Assembly: GCF_002910905.1 (NCBI RefSeq)
Contig: NZ_NEUE01000260.1
Coordinates: 43,905-107,904, forward strand
DNA length: 64,000 nt
Source of the DNA: Streptomyces sp. SM11
Lineage (GTDB): Bacteria > Actinomycetota > Actinomycetes > Streptomycetales > Streptomycetaceae
Direction of reading: 5' to 3'
Shown: one piece after another, positions 51,670 to 61,115 of the stretch
Numbering within the stretch: the stretch's first letter is position 1
How the letters are laid out: every line of letters starts with the position of its first letter
The notes under the pieces: generated by a model
What the model saw: only the letters and a program-made list of their open reading frames with translations
Told to the model about the DNA's origin: nothing
The model's database searches: none
Program-made: the position numbers and the translations under genes

Positions 51670-52194
51670 ATGACGACGACGGTGTACGCGTGGGTGGAGA
51701 GCCCGCTGGGCGAGCTGCTGCTGGTCGGCGAGGCGTCGGCGGGCAGGCCGGATACGGCCGGAGGCGCCGGAGTCCGGCTGCTCTCGCTGTCGATGCCCGG
51801 CCAGAAGGGCGGCGCGGTCGTCCAGGACGACTGGCGGCACGCCCCTGAGGCGTTCGCGGAGGTCGCCCGGCAGTTGGAGGCGTACTTCGCGGGGCGCTCG
51901 ACGCGGTTCGACGTGCCGTTGGCCAAGGGGGCGGGCACGGAGTTCCAGCGGCGGGTCTGGGCGGTGCTGGAGTCGATCCCGTACGGAAGCACGGTGTCGT
52001 ACGGGGAGGTCGCGGCACAGGTCGGGGCGTCGGGCGCGGGGGTGCGGGCCGTGGGCACGGCGATCGGGCGCAATCCGTTGCTGGTCGTGCGGCCGTGCCA
52101 CCGGGTGATCGGGGCGGACGGGGCGCTGCGGGGATACGCGGGCGGGCTGGAGCGGAAGAAGCTGCTGCTGGGGATCGAGGGCGGGGCGGGCTGA
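51670..52194 (+). CDS. ogt: Methylated-DNA-protein-cysteine methyltransferase
   Basis: 174 residues from ATG 51670. The active site RPCHRVIG has the acceptor Cys143; the HTH-Arg region is GSTVSYGEVAAQVGASGAGV. It removes methyl groups from O6-alkylguanine in a suicide reaction. It is followed 3 nt later by an AlkB gene, so the pair forms an alkylation repair operon. No AdaA-type regulator is adjacent. Confidence 0.93.
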   Translation: MTTTVYAWVESPLGELLLVGEASAGRPDTAGGAGVRLLSLSMPGQKGGAVVQDDWRHAPEAFAEVARQLEAYFAGRSTRFDVPLAKGAGTEFQRRVWAVLESIPYGSTVSYGEVAAQVGASGAGVRAVGTAIGRNPLLVVRPCHRVIGADGALRGYAGGLERKKLLLGIEGGAG

Positions 52195-52197
52195 GCC

Positions 52198-52893
52198 GTG
52201 GCGCACGGGCTTCCGCCGTCCTCGGACGGTCTGTTCCGGCGGCCGCGGAGGGTGGTCGCGCCGGGTGCCGTCCATGTGCCGGAGTGGCTGTCGGTGGAGC
52301 GGCGGGCGGAGTTGGTGGCGGCGTGCCGTCGGTGGGCGCGGGGGCCGGTCCCGTTGCGGCACACGGTGCTGCCGGGCGGCGGGGTGATGTCGGTGCGGAC
52401 GGTGTGCCTGGGGTGGCACTGGCAGCCGTACCGGTATGGGCGTACGGCTGACGATGTGAACGGCGCCCGGGTGGCCGCGTTCCCGGACTGGCTGGGCGAT
52501 CTGGGGCGGGCGGCGGTGGCCGAGGCGTACGGGGACGAGACCGCGGCGGAGGCGTTCGCACCGGATACCGCGCTGATCAACTTCTATGACGACACCGCGC
52601 GGATGGGAATGCATCAGGACAAGGAGGAGCGGTCGAGCGCTCCTGTGGTGTCGTTGAGCATCGGGGCGAGGTGTGTGTTCCGCTTCGGGAACACGGAGGA
52701 TCGCGGACAGCCCTACACGGATGTGGAGTTGGCGTCCGGGGATCTGTTCGTCTTCGGCGGGCCGTCGCGTTTCGCCTTCCACGGGGTGCCGAAGGTGTAT
52801 CCGGGACCGGCCGACCCGGCAGCGGGGCTGCGGGCCGGCCGGTTGAACCTGACGTTGCGGGAGACCGGGATGACGTCACGGGGCGTGCGGTAG
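52198..52893 (+). CDS. alkB: AlkB-type DNA/RNA dioxygenase
   Basis: 231 residues from GTG 52198. The Fe(II) ligands are His139 and Asp141 in MHQDKEE and His195 in AFHGV. The 2-oxoglutarate Arg residues are in GRLNLTLRETG near the end. NFYDDTARMGMHQD is the AlkB signature. It repairs 1-methyladenine and 3-methylcytosine oxidatively. It completes the ogt-alkB pair. Confidence 0.93.
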   Translation: MAHGLPPSSDGLFRRPRRVVAPGAVHVPEWLSVERRAELVAACRRWARGPVPLRHTVLPGGGVMSVRTVCLGWHWQPYRYGRTADDVNGARVAAFPDWLGDLGRAAVAEAYGDETAAEAFAPDTALINFYDDTARMGMHQDKEERSSAPVVSLSIGARCVFRFGNTEDRGQPYTDVELASGDLFVFGGPSRFAFHGVPKVYPGPADPAAGLRAGRLNLTLRETGMTSRGVR

Positions 52894-52939
52894 GGCGGTG
52901 CGCGCCGGGCGCTCGCGGACTCCGGCGTCCCCCCGCGGA

Positions 52940-53212
52940 TCAGCGGCGTTCGCGGGAGTTGCCGAACAGCAGCCGGTAGGCGATGAGCAGGACCAGCGAG
53001 CCGGCGATGGCGGCGATCCAGGTCGCGGTGTCGTAGAAGTCGTTGCTGATGGGGCGGTCGAGGAAGTGGCTGGAGAGCCAGCCTCCGACGAAGGCCCCGG
53101 CGATGCCGATGAGGGTGGTGCCGATGATGCCGCCCGGGTCGCGACCCGGGAGAAGGACTTTGGCTATGACCCCGGCGAACAGCCCAAGAATGATCCAACT
53201 GATGATGCCCAT
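52940..53212 (-). CDS. GlsB/YeaQ/YmgE-family small membrane protein
   Basis: 90 residues, three transmembrane helices with Gly-rich motifs (LGLFAGVIAKVLLPGRDPGG, IGIAGAFVGGWLSS). Stress-induced envelope proteins in many bacteria. Function not established. Confidence 0.85.
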   Translation of the reverse strand: MGIISWIILGLFAGVIAKVLLPGRDPGGIIGTTLIGIAGAFVGGWLSSHFLDRPISNDFYDTATWIAAIAGSLVLLIAYRLLFGNSRERR

Positions 53213-53309
53213 GTCGCTGCACCTACCCCTTGCTTCGTCTTGAAACCCAAGACGCGGCGGGCAGGTGTTCGGTTGCCCGGGGGCCCCGCGCCCGCCGGGT
53301 CAGCGGGTG

Positions 53310-53702
53310 TCAAAGGGTGGCGAAGGGCTGGTCCGTACGGACGATCTCCTTGCCGAAGGGCATGAGGGAGACGGGGATCAGCTTGAAGTTGGCGATGCCC
53401 AGGGGAATGCCGATGATCGTGATGCACAGCGCGATGCCGGTGGTGATGTGGCCGAGGGCGAGCCACCATCCCGCGAGGATCAGCCAGAGGACGTTCCCCA
53501 CGCAGGAGGGCGAGCCGGCGTCCCGGCGGTCGACGACGGTGTAGCCGAACGGCCAGAGGGCGTAGACGCCGATCCTGAAGGCGGCGAGCCCGAAGGGGAT
53601 GCCGATGATGGTGATGCAGAGCAGGAGGCCCGCGAGCAGGTAGCCGAGGAACATCCAGAATCCGCAGAGGATCAGCCAGATGACGTTCAGGATGGTTTTC
53701 AC
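53310..53702 (-). CDS. YccF-domain membrane protein
   Basis: 130 residues with two copies of the YccF (DUF307) unit: N-V-(I/L)-W-L-I-L-x-G-x-W, then LLCITIIGIPFGLAAFRIG and ALCITIIGIPLGIANFKLIP. About four transmembrane helices. Its ATG overlaps the htpX stop by four bases, so the two proteins are made together. Confidence 0.88.
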   Translation of the reverse strand: MKTILNVIWLILCGFWMFLGYLLAGLLLCITIIGIPFGLAAFRIGVYALWPFGYTVVDRRDAGSPSCVGNVLWLILAGWWLALGHITTGIALCITIIGIPLGIANFKLIPVSLMPFGKEIVRTDQPFATL

Positions 53703-54562
53703 GGGCGATGACCTGCCATCTGTTCTAGTCGGGCGATGCGGTCCACCATCGGCGGGTGGGTGGAGAACATTTTCGCCATCCCCTGGCCTGGGCGGAACGG
53801 GTTCGCGATCATCATGTGGCTCGCGGTCTCGATCCTCGGCTCGGGCGGCAGCGGGAGCCGCTTCGTCCCGGCGTCGAGCTTGCGCAGCGCACTGGCGAGA
53901 GCCAGTGGGTCGCCGGTGAGCTGGGCCCCGGAGGCGTCGGCCTCGTACTCTCGGGAGCGGCTGACGGCGAGCTGGATGACGGACGCGGCGAGCGGCCCCA
54001 GGATCATGATCAGGAGCATGCCGAGGAGGCCTGGCCCCTCGTCGTCGTTGGAGCGGCCCACCGGGATGAGCCAGGCGAAGTTGACCAGGAACATCACGAC
54101 GGAGGCGAGCGCTCCGGCGACGGACGAGATGAGGATGTCCCGGTTGTAGACATGGCTGAGCTCGTGGCCGAGGACGCCGCGCAGCTCGCGTTCGTCGAGG
54201 ATCTGGAGGATGCCCTCGGTGCAGCAGACGGCGGCGTTGCGCGGATTGCGGCCGGTGGCGAACGCGTTGGGCGCCTGCGTCGGGGAGATGTAGAGGCGCG
54301 GCATGGGCTGGCGGGCCGCCGTGGAGAGCTCGCGGACGGTGCGGTAGAGCTGGGGCGCCTCGAACTCGCTGACAGGGCGGGCGCGCATGGCCCGCAGGGC
54401 GAGCTTGTCACTGTTCCAGTACGCGTAGGCGTTGGTACCGACGGCTACCAGGAGCGCGACGACGAGGCCCGTACGTCCGAAGAAACTGCCGATGACGATG
54501 ATGAGTGCGGACAGTCCCCCGAGGAGTACGGCGGTCTTCAGCCCGTTGTGCCGGCGGTGCAC
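53699..54562 (-). CDS. htpX: Membrane zinc metalloprotease HtpX
   Basis: 287 residues when started at GTG 54562 (MHRRHNGLKTAVLLGGLSAL), with GGAGGG well placed upstream. Zinc site LGHELSHVYNRD (His133, Glu134, His137) and the third ligand Glu in SREYEADASGA. Four transmembrane helices. A membrane protein quality-control protease. Its neighbours YccF and MscL are also envelope-stress related. Confidence 0.93.
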   Translation of the reverse strand: MHRRHNGLKTAVLLGGLSALIIVIGSFFGRTGLVVALLVAVGTNAYAYWNSDKLALRAMRARPVSEFEAPQLYRTVRELSTAARQPMPRLYISPTQAPNAFATGRNPRNAAVCCTEGILQILDERELRGVLGHELSHVYNRDILISSVAGALASVVMFLVNFAWLIPVGRSNDDEGPGLLGMLLIMILGPLAASVIQLAVSRSREYEADASGAQLTGDPLALASALRKLDAGTKRLPLPPEPRIETASHMMIANPFRPGQGMAKMFSTHPPMVDRIARLEQMAGHRP

Positions 54563-54790
54563 GGTACGCCCTCCAAGTGGTGCAGCAGGGGAACCCTTTG
54601 CATGGTGGTGCTCCACTCCCCAGTGGAGCCTCCCGTACTGGTCAACGCCAGGCGAGAGGAGCTAGTTCCCTTGTGCGTGCGGCCGGAGGGCGGTACTCGT
54701 ACCGCGTTTTCACGCCGGTCAGGCCCCCGGTCCCGTACGGAGTGGCGCTGGGCCGTACGGGTGGCGGGGCGTCATCGTGGTGCGGTGGTG

Positions 54791-54858
54791 CGGTCAGTGT
54801 TGCTGTGTGACCGGTGTTGCTGCGCTGTCGGCAGTGCTGTGCGGTCAGTGCTGCTGTG
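54791..54858. repeat. Short imperfect repeats between mscL and htpX
   Basis: CGGTCAGTGTTGCTGTG (54791-54807) recurs as CGGTCAGTGCTGCTGTG (54842-54858, entering the mscL 3' end), with a related word in between (CCGGTGTTGCTGCGCTG). The rest of the 282-nt gap shows no gene. Confidence 0.5.
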
Positions 54859-55312
54859 CGGGGAGCTTGGCGAGGGAGAGTGCCTCGGAGTCGGGCTCGA
54901 CCTCGCTGGTGCAGTGGCCGCAGCGGGAGGCGACGGCGGGGATCTCGCTGAAGCAGCGCGGGCAGTCGCGGAGGGCGGCCTTGATGTTGACGGCCTCCTC
55001 TTCCTCCTCCTTGGTGAAGCGGTTCTGCACCTTGGCCATGGGAACCACGACGCAGAAGTAGAGGACCGCGGCGGTGATCAGGAAGGCGATGGCCGCGCTG
55101 ATGAAGAGGCCGTAGGGGAACTCCACTCCGTCGATCTTGTAGGAGGCCTTGCTGAAGTCTCCGGTGCCGCGGGTGGCGAGGCCGATCAGCGGGGTGATGA
55201 AGGCGTTGCTGAAGCCCGTGACGACAGCGGTGAAGGCGGCCCCGACCGCGAGACCGATCGCCATGGAGATGACGTTCCCGCGCAGGATGAAGTCCTTGAA
55301 CCCGTTCAGCAC
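54845..55312 (-). CDS. mscL: Large-conductance mechanosensitive channel with C-terminal zinc ribbon
   Basis: 155 residues from GTG 55312, AGGAGAG upstream. The channel part has MLNGFKDFILRGNVISMAIG, a second helix (LFISAAIAFLITAAVLYFCV) and the acidic KEEEEEAV helix. A CPRC...CGHC pair (about residues 116-135) follows, which should fold as a zinc ribbon; E. coli MscL lacks it. The channel opens under hypo-osmotic shock. Confidence 0.92.
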   Translation of the reverse strand: MLNGFKDFILRGNVISMAIGLAVGAAFTAVVTGFSNAFITPLIGLATRGTGDFSKASYKIDGVEFPYGLFISAAIAFLITAAVLYFCVVVPMAKVQNRFTKEEEEEAVNIKAALRDCPRCFSEIPAVASRCGHCTSEVEPDSEALSLAKLPAQQH

Positions 55313-55427
55313 TGCTCTCTCTCCTCTTGTTTCCGACACGTCGACGCCGATTTCGTGACGTATGCAGCCAAGACCTTGCCCTGTGGCGGGGGCCGTGGGC
55401 AAACCGATCTTGCGGGCCCTGGAGGGC

Positions 55428-57044
55428 TCAGAAAAGGCTCACGGAGGCGAAGCGCAGGACGGTCTGCGGGGCCCCGGAGAGCAGGATTCCGGCGGCGGCG
55501 GTGAGGACGATCGCCGTGGTGAGAGAGGCGGGGGCGCGGAATCGGCGCGCCGGGGCGGATGCCGGGGCTCCGGTGTCCGCCCCTGCCGTTTCCGGGGATC
55601 CGTCCGGCGTACGGAAGAGAATCGCGGTCCACTGAAGGTAGTAGTAGAGAGCGATCACCACGTTGACGGCCATGACGACGGCGAGCCAGCCGAGGCCCGC
55701 GTCGACCGCCGCGGAGAAGACGGTGACCTTCGCGAAGAGCCCGATGACGCCGGGCGGCAGTCCGGCCAGGCAGAGCAGGAAGAAGCCGAGCGCCAAGGCC
55801 GCGAGGGGCCGGGTTGCGTACAGGCCCCGGTAGTCGGAGAGCCGGTTTCCGCGGTGCGTACGGGCGACGAGGGCGGCGACCGCGAACGCGCCCAGGTTCA
55901 CGACGGCGTACATGAGGGCGTACGCCACGGTGGAGCCGATCTGGTCGCCTGTGGAGTACGCGGCGGCGGCGATCGGGACCAGGAGGTAGCCGGCCTGGGC
56001 GACCGAGGACCAGGCGAGGAGGCGGACGGCGCTGCGGGCACGGGAGGCGTTCTGGCGGAGGGCCGCGACGTTGCCGACGGTCATGGTGAGCGCGGCGAGG
56101 ACGGCGAGTGCGGGCCCCCAGACGTCGGCATAGGAGGGGAACGCGATGACGGTCACCAGAATGAGCCCCGAGAACCCGACGGCCTTCCCCACGACGGAGA
56201 GGTAGGCGGCGATCGGGAGGGGCGCGCCGACGTAGGTGTCGGGGACCCAGAAGTGGAAGGGCGCGACGGCGGTCTTGAAGGCGAAGCCGACGAGCGTGAG
56301 GGCCACCCCGGTCTTGGCGAGGGTGTCGAGCACCGGGGGCACGTCGTGGAGGCGGGCGGCGATCTCGGTGAGGTGCAGGGTGCCGGTGGTCGCGTACACG
56401 AAGCTGACGCCGAGCAGCATGACGGCGGTGGCGACGACGGAGGAGAGGAAGAACTTCAGCGCGGCCTCGGAGGAGCGCCGGTCGCCGCGCACGATGCCGA
56501 CGAGGGCGAACGCGGGCAGCGAGGCGACCTCAAGGGCGACGACGAGCGTGGCGAGGTCACGGGAGGCGGGCAGCAGGGCGGCCCCGGCGGCGGAGGCCAG
56601 GAGCAGGAACCAGTACTCCCCCGCAGGCAGCTTGCGGGTGTCGTCGAGCGAGAGCAGGACGGTGAGGAACGCGCCGCCGAGGACGAGGGCCTGGATGACG
56701 ACGGTGAAGTGGTCGGCGGTGTAGCTGCAGGCCTGGGCGCCGTCGCTGACGCAGAACGTGGACCGGTCCCCGGCGCGCAGGGGGATAAGCAGCGCCAGGG
56801 CGGCGGCGAGGGCGGTGAGGGCGCCGTAGCCGAGGAGCTGTTTGCGGTGCGCGGGCAGGAACAGGTCGGCGACGAGGACGACCAGGGCGGCCAGTGCGGT
56901 GAGGGTGGGGGGCGCGATCGCGAGCCAGTCGATGGACTGGACGACGCTGGGGACGTCGGCCGCGGTGGTGAGCAGGCCCGGGACGTCGGCCGCGGTGGTG
57001 TGTTCGATGAGGCTTCCGGCGGTGGTGCCGATGTCCGCGGTCAC
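55428..57044 (-). CDS. nuoN: NADH-quinone oxidoreductase subunit N
   Basis: 538 residues, about 14 transmembrane helices. Family motifs PAGEYWFLLLASAAGAALLP and FHFWVPDTYVGAPLP. An antiporter-like subunit of the membrane arm. GTG 57044 overlaps the nuoM stop (GTGA). Last gene of the cluster. The run ends 115 nt before mscL. Confidence 0.94.
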   Translation of the reverse strand: MTADIGTTAGSLIEHTTAADVPGLLTTAADVPSVVQSIDWLAIAPPTLTALAALVVLVADLFLPAHRKQLLGYGALTALAAALALLIPLRAGDRSTFCVSDGAQACSYTADHFTVVIQALVLGGAFLTVLLSLDDTRKLPAGEYWFLLLASAAGAALLPASRDLATLVVALEVASLPAFALVGIVRGDRRSSEAALKFFLSSVVATAVMLLGVSFVYATTGTLHLTEIAARLHDVPPVLDTLAKTGVALTLVGFAFKTAVAPFHFWVPDTYVGAPLPIAAYLSVVGKAVGFSGLILVTVIAFPSYADVWGPALAVLAALTMTVGNVAALRQNASRARSAVRLLAWSSVAQAGYLLVPIAAAAYSTGDQIGSTVAYALMYAVVNLGAFAVAALVARTHRGNRLSDYRGLYATRPLAALALGFFLLCLAGLPPGVIGLFAKVTVFSAAVDAGLGWLAVVMAVNVVIALYYYLQWTAILFRTPDGSPETAGADTGAPASAPARRFRAPASLTTAIVLTAAAGILLSGAPQTVLRFASVSLF

Positions 57045-58705
57045 GACTTGCCTCCTGCGAGGAGCTGCTGCACGGCCGGGTCGGTGAGGCCGAGGAGGAC
57101 GGCGGGCCAGAGGCCGGCGAGGACGGTGAGCGCGGCGAGCGGGGTCCAGGCGACGGCTTCGTACGTCCGGATGTCGGCGAGCTGCGGGGTGGTGGCCGGT
57201 CGGGCCCCGGCGGCCCCGGAGGGCTGCGGGCCGTCCGCAGCTTGCGGGGCCCGGTCGTCGGGCGACAGCCGGGAATGGGGCGTGTGTTCACCCATGCAGA
57301 CGCGGCGGACGACGATGAGCATGTACGCGGCGGTGAGCAGGGTGCCGAACGCCCCGATGGCCATGAAGGTGCGGAACGCGGGGCGGCTGAGGCCTTCGGC
57401 GGGGCTGTACGCGCCGAACAGGGTGAGCATCTCGCCCCAGAATCCGGCGAGTCCGGGCAGGCCGAGCGAGGCGACGGCGGCGAAGGCGAGCAGCGCGCCG
57501 AGGCGGGGGGCCCGGCCGTAGAGGGCGGCCCCGGTCGCTCCGGCGAGGGTGTCGAGGTCGGCGGTGCCGTAGCGGTCCTTGATGGCACCGACCAGGAAGA
57601 ACAGCAGGCCGGTGATGAGGCCGTGGGCGATGTTGGCGAAGAGCGCGCCGTTGACTCCGGTGGGGGTCATGGTGGCGATGCCGAGCAGGACGAAGCCCAT
57701 GTGACCGACGGACGAGTAGGCGATGAGCCGCTTGAGGTCGCCCTTGGCGCCGGTACGGGCCAGGGCCAGGCAGGCGAGGGATCCGTAGACGATACCGACG
57801 ACGGCGAACGCGGCGAGGTAGGGCGCGAAGGTCCGCATGCCGTCGGGGGCGATGGGGAGCAGGATCCGGACGAATCCGTACGTTCCCATCTTCAGCAGGA
57901 CGCCCGCGAGGAGCACCGACCCGACGGTGGGTGCGGCGGTGTGGGCGTCGGGGAGCCAGCTGTGGAGAGGCCACATCGGGGTCTTCACGGCGAGGCCGAG
58001 ACCGACCGCGAGTACGGCGATGACCTGCACGGATGTGGTGAGGCCCCGGCCGTTGTCAGTGGCGAGTGCCACCATGTCGAAGGTGCCGCTCTTCAGCCCG
58101 ATGAGGAGGAGGCCCAGCAGCATGACGACCGAACCGAGCAGGGTGTAGAGGATGAACTTCCAGGCGGCCGCCTGCCGTTGGCCGTCGCCCCAGCGGGCGA
58201 TGAGGAAGTACATCGGGATGAGGACCATCTCGAAGGCGAGGAAGAAGAGCAGCAGGTCGAGGACGGCGAAGGTGGCGAGGGTGCCGGACTCCAGGACGAG
58301 GACGAGGGCGACGAAGGCCTTCGGCGAGGGGCCCGCGGGCAGCTTGAAGTAGCTGTACAGCGCGCAGAGGAAGGTCAGCAGCGCGGTCAGGACCAGGAGG
58401 GGGAGCGAGATGCCGTCGATGCCGAGGTGGATACGGACGTCGAGCGCCGGGATCCAGCTGATGTCGGTGGTCGCCTGCATCGTGGCGGGGTGGTCGTGGT
58501 CGAAGCCGACGGCCAGGACGATCGCGGCGATGAGGACGGCGCCGGTGACGGTCACACCGTGGCGGAGCACGGCCTGGTCGGGGCTCTTCCCCTTGAGCCC
58601 GGGCGGGGCGGGGAGCAGCGCCGCGGCGGCGCCGAGGAGCGGGGCGACGACGACGAACGCCAGAAGGAACTGCATCACGGACGCACTGATATCGATCACG
58701 GTCAC
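57041..58705 (-). CDS. nuoM: NADH-quinone oxidoreductase subunit M
   Basis: 554 residues, 14 transmembrane helices. HLGIDGISLPLLVLTALLTF, FEMVLIPMYFLIARWG, VKTPMWPLHSWLPDAHTAAP with the conserved Lys and His. A proton-pumping antiporter-like subunit. A Pro/Ala/Asp-rich loop lies between the last helices. Coupled to nuoL by GTGA. Confidence 0.95.
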   Translation of the reverse strand: MTVIDISASVMQFLLAFVVVAPLLGAAAALLPAPPGLKGKSPDQAVLRHGVTVTGAVLIAAIVLAVGFDHDHPATMQATTDISWIPALDVRIHLGIDGISLPLLVLTALLTFLCALYSYFKLPAGPSPKAFVALVLVLESGTLATFAVLDLLLFFLAFEMVLIPMYFLIARWGDGQRQAAAWKFILYTLLGSVVMLLGLLLIGLKSGTFDMVALATDNGRGLTTSVQVIAVLAVGLGLAVKTPMWPLHSWLPDAHTAAPTVGSVLLAGVLLKMGTYGFVRILLPIAPDGMRTFAPYLAAFAVVGIVYGSLACLALARTGAKGDLKRLIAYSSVGHMGFVLLGIATMTPTGVNGALFANIAHGLITGLLFFLVGAIKDRYGTADLDTLAGATGAALYGRAPRLGALLAFAAVASLGLPGLAGFWGEMLTLFGAYSPAEGLSRPAFRTFMAIGAFGTLLTAAYMLIVVRRVCMGEHTPHSRLSPDDRAPQAADGPQPSGAAGARPATTPQLADIRTYEAVAWTPLAALTVLAGLWPAVLLGLTDPAVQQLLAGGKS

Positions 58706-60702
58706 GACCCCGCGTTGACGTTGGCGAAGACGACGGCGGCGATCGCCAGGACGAGGGACCCGGCGAGCAGGGCGCCGGCGTAGGTCTGCACGTTGCCGGT
58801 CTGGGCCCGGCGGACGGCGGTGCCGAGGAAGCGGGTGACGGCGCCCGATCCGTTGACGTAGGTGTCGACGACCTCGCGGTCCAGGAAGCGGACGAGGCGG
58901 GCGGCTCCCTGGACGGGCCGAACGAACAGCACCGTGTACAGGGCGTCGAGGTGGAAGCCGGTGACCGCGTGGCGGTGGAGCGGGCCCAGGAGGAGTCGTC
59001 CCGGGTCGGCCGGGTCGGAGGCGCCCGCGATGGTGCCGTGGACAGCGGTGTGGGACGTCATGGCCTCGGCTTCGACGAGGGCGGGTTCGGCACCGGGGTG
59101 GGCGACGACGGCGCCGATGGGGGTGCGGGCGGCGAGTGCGGCGGTGTGCCGCCAGGCGCCGTAGGTGACGAGCCCGCCGACGAGGCCGACGCCGGTGGAC
59201 AGGACGGCGGTGGTGAGGGACGGCGTGAGGCCGTGCCCGTCGAACCAGTCACCGATCACACCGGCGGTGAGGCCGAAGCCGATGGTGGGGACGGCCAGGA
59301 CCCACAGGACGGAGGTCATGGCGAGGGGCTGCCGGCCGTGGTCGGGGACTTCGGCGCCGCGCCCTCGGAAGGCGAGGAACCAGAGGCGTACGGCGTAGGC
59401 GGCGGTGAGGGCGGCGGCGAGGAGCCCGGCGATCAGGATCGTCCAGCCGGCGGCGGCCGGGGCGACGGTCCGGTCCCCGAGGGCTGTGTGCTCGGCGGCG
59501 ACGAGGACGGCTTCCTTGGAGAAGAAGCCGGCGAACGGCGGGATGGCGGCGAGCGCGAGGAGGGCGACGGTCATCGTCCAGTAGGCGTCCGGGATGCGGC
59601 GGGCGAGGCCGCCCATCCGGGACATGGAGGCCAGTGAGTTGGTGCCCGCGGCGTGGATGACGACGCCCGCGGCGAGGAAGAGGACGGCTTTGAACGCACC
59701 GTGCGAGATCAGGTGGAAGACGGCGGCACCACGGTCGCCGACGGCGAGGGCGCCCGACATGTAGCCGAGCTGGCCGATGGTCGAGTAGGCGAGGACGCGT
59801 TTGATGTCGTCCTGGGCGAGGGCTGCGAGCCCGGACCCGATCATCGTGACGGCGGCCATCACGGCGAGGACGACGAGCGCCGCTCCGGAGGCCGCGAAGA
59901 CCGGCAGCAGGCGGGCCACGAAGTAGATGCCGGCGGCGACCATCGTCGCGGCGTGGATGAGCGCGGAGACGGGGGTGGGGCCGGCCATCGCGTCGGGCAG
60001 CCAGGTGTGCAGGGGGAACTGGGCCGACTTGCCCGCGACGCCCGCGAGGAGCAGCAGGGCGACGAGGGTGGGGTGGTCGAGTCCGCCGTTGCCGACGGCG
60101 GCGAGGATCTTGGTGATCCGGAAGCTGCCGGTGTCGGCGGCGAGCGCGAACAGTGCGATCAGGAAGGGGACGTCGCCGAGCTTGGTGACCAGGAACGCCT
60201 TGAGGGAGGCGGCACGCGCCTCGGGCGTCTCCCAGTAGTGGCCGACGAGGAAGTACGAGCAGATGCCCATGATCTCCCAGCCGACCAGGAGCACCATCAG
60301 GTCGCCGGAGTAGACGACCAGGAGCATCGCGGAGGTGAAGAGGGAGACGAGAGCCGCGTAAGAGGGATACCGGGCGTCGTCGCGGAGGTAGGCCGTGGAG
60401 TAGAGCTGTACGCAGGTGGCGACGACGGTGACGAGGACGGCGACCAGAACGGCGAATCCGTCGAGATGCAGTGCCAGGTCGATCGGGACCGAGCCGGTGG
60501 GCGTGAGCTGGGTCGCGGCGTCGATGGCCCGGCCGCCGCCCTGACGGACGGCGACGGCCACGGCGAGAACGGCCGCGGCGAGGGTCGGGAGGATCGCCAG
60601 CGGGCGGACGAAGCCGGGGGCGCTGCGGCCGACGGCGAGCCCGGCGAGGGCTCCGAGGAACGGGAGGAGGGGGACGAGGGCGGCGAGGGTCGTGGTGGTC
60701 AC
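58702..60702 (-). CDS. nuoL: NADH-quinone oxidoreductase subunit L
   Basis: 666 residues, 16 or so transmembrane helices plus the lateral helix region. VGWEIMGICSYFLVGHYWET, KSAQFPLHTWLPDAMAGPTP and LAYSTIGQLGYM are typical. Proton-pumping subunit at the distal end of the membrane arm. Coupled to nuoK by GTGA. Confidence 0.96.
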   Translation of the reverse strand: MTTTTLAALVPLLPFLGALAGLAVGRSAPGFVRPLAILPTLAAAVLAVAVAVRQGGGRAIDAATQLTPTGSVPIDLALHLDGFAVLVAVLVTVVATCVQLYSTAYLRDDARYPSYAALVSLFTSAMLLVVYSGDLMVLLVGWEIMGICSYFLVGHYWETPEARAASLKAFLVTKLGDVPFLIALFALAADTGSFRITKILAAVGNGGLDHPTLVALLLLAGVAGKSAQFPLHTWLPDAMAGPTPVSALIHAATMVAAGIYFVARLLPVFAASGAALVVLAVMAAVTMIGSGLAALAQDDIKRVLAYSTIGQLGYMSGALAVGDRGAAVFHLISHGAFKAVLFLAAGVVIHAAGTNSLASMSRMGGLARRIPDAYWTMTVALLALAAIPPFAGFFSKEAVLVAAEHTALGDRTVAPAAAGWTILIAGLLAAALTAAYAVRLWFLAFRGRGAEVPDHGRQPLAMTSVLWVLAVPTIGFGLTAGVIGDWFDGHGLTPSLTTAVLSTGVGLVGGLVTYGAWRHTAALAARTPIGAVVAHPGAEPALVEAEAMTSHTAVHGTIAGASDPADPGRLLLGPLHRHAVTGFHLDALYTVLFVRPVQGAARLVRFLDREVVDTYVNGSGAVTRFLGTAVRRAQTGNVQTYAGALLAGSLVLAIAAVVFANVNAGS

Positions 60703-61115
60703 GTGGTGGCCTCTGCCTTCTTCGTCTTCCCTGTTTTCTCGTCCGCTTGGCCGGGGGGCGGCCCGGCGCTGTCGGCGTCGGCGTCGTCGGGGAGCGTCTC
60801 GGCTTCGTCGGTCTCGGCGGTGTCGCGGAGCCGGTCGATGTCGGAGCTGCCCCGGTTGCGGTAGACGGCCAGGACGATCGCGAGGCCGATGCCGATCTCG
60901 GCGGCGGCGATGGCGATGGTGAAGAGCGTGAGTGCCTGGCCGGAGTGGAGGGTGTCGCGGAGCCAGACGTCGAAGGCGACGAGGTTGAGGTTGACGGCGT
61001 TGAGCATCAGCTCGACGGACATCAGGACCAGGATCGCGTTGCGGCGGGCGAGGACGCCGTAGAGGCCGACGCAGAAGAGGAGGGCGGCGAGTACGGCGGG
61101 ATAGGCGAGGTGCAT
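60699..61115 (-). CDS. nuoK: NADH-quinone oxidoreductase subunit K with acidic tail
   Basis: 138 residues from ATG 61115. Three transmembrane helices with the conserved Glu in ILVLMSVELMLNAVNLNLVA and in AIAAAEIGIGLAIV. The last ~40 residues are an acidic, disordered tail (DTAETDEAETLPDDADADSA) beyond the usual ~100-residue subunit. Overlaps the nuoJ stop by one base. Confidence 0.94.
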   Translation of the reverse strand: MHLAYPAVLAALLFCVGLYGVLARRNAILVLMSVELMLNAVNLNLVAFDVWLRDTLHSGQALTLFTIAIAAAEIGIGLAIVLAVYRNRGSSDIDRLRDTAETDEAETLPDDADADSAGPPPGQADEKTGKTKKAEATT

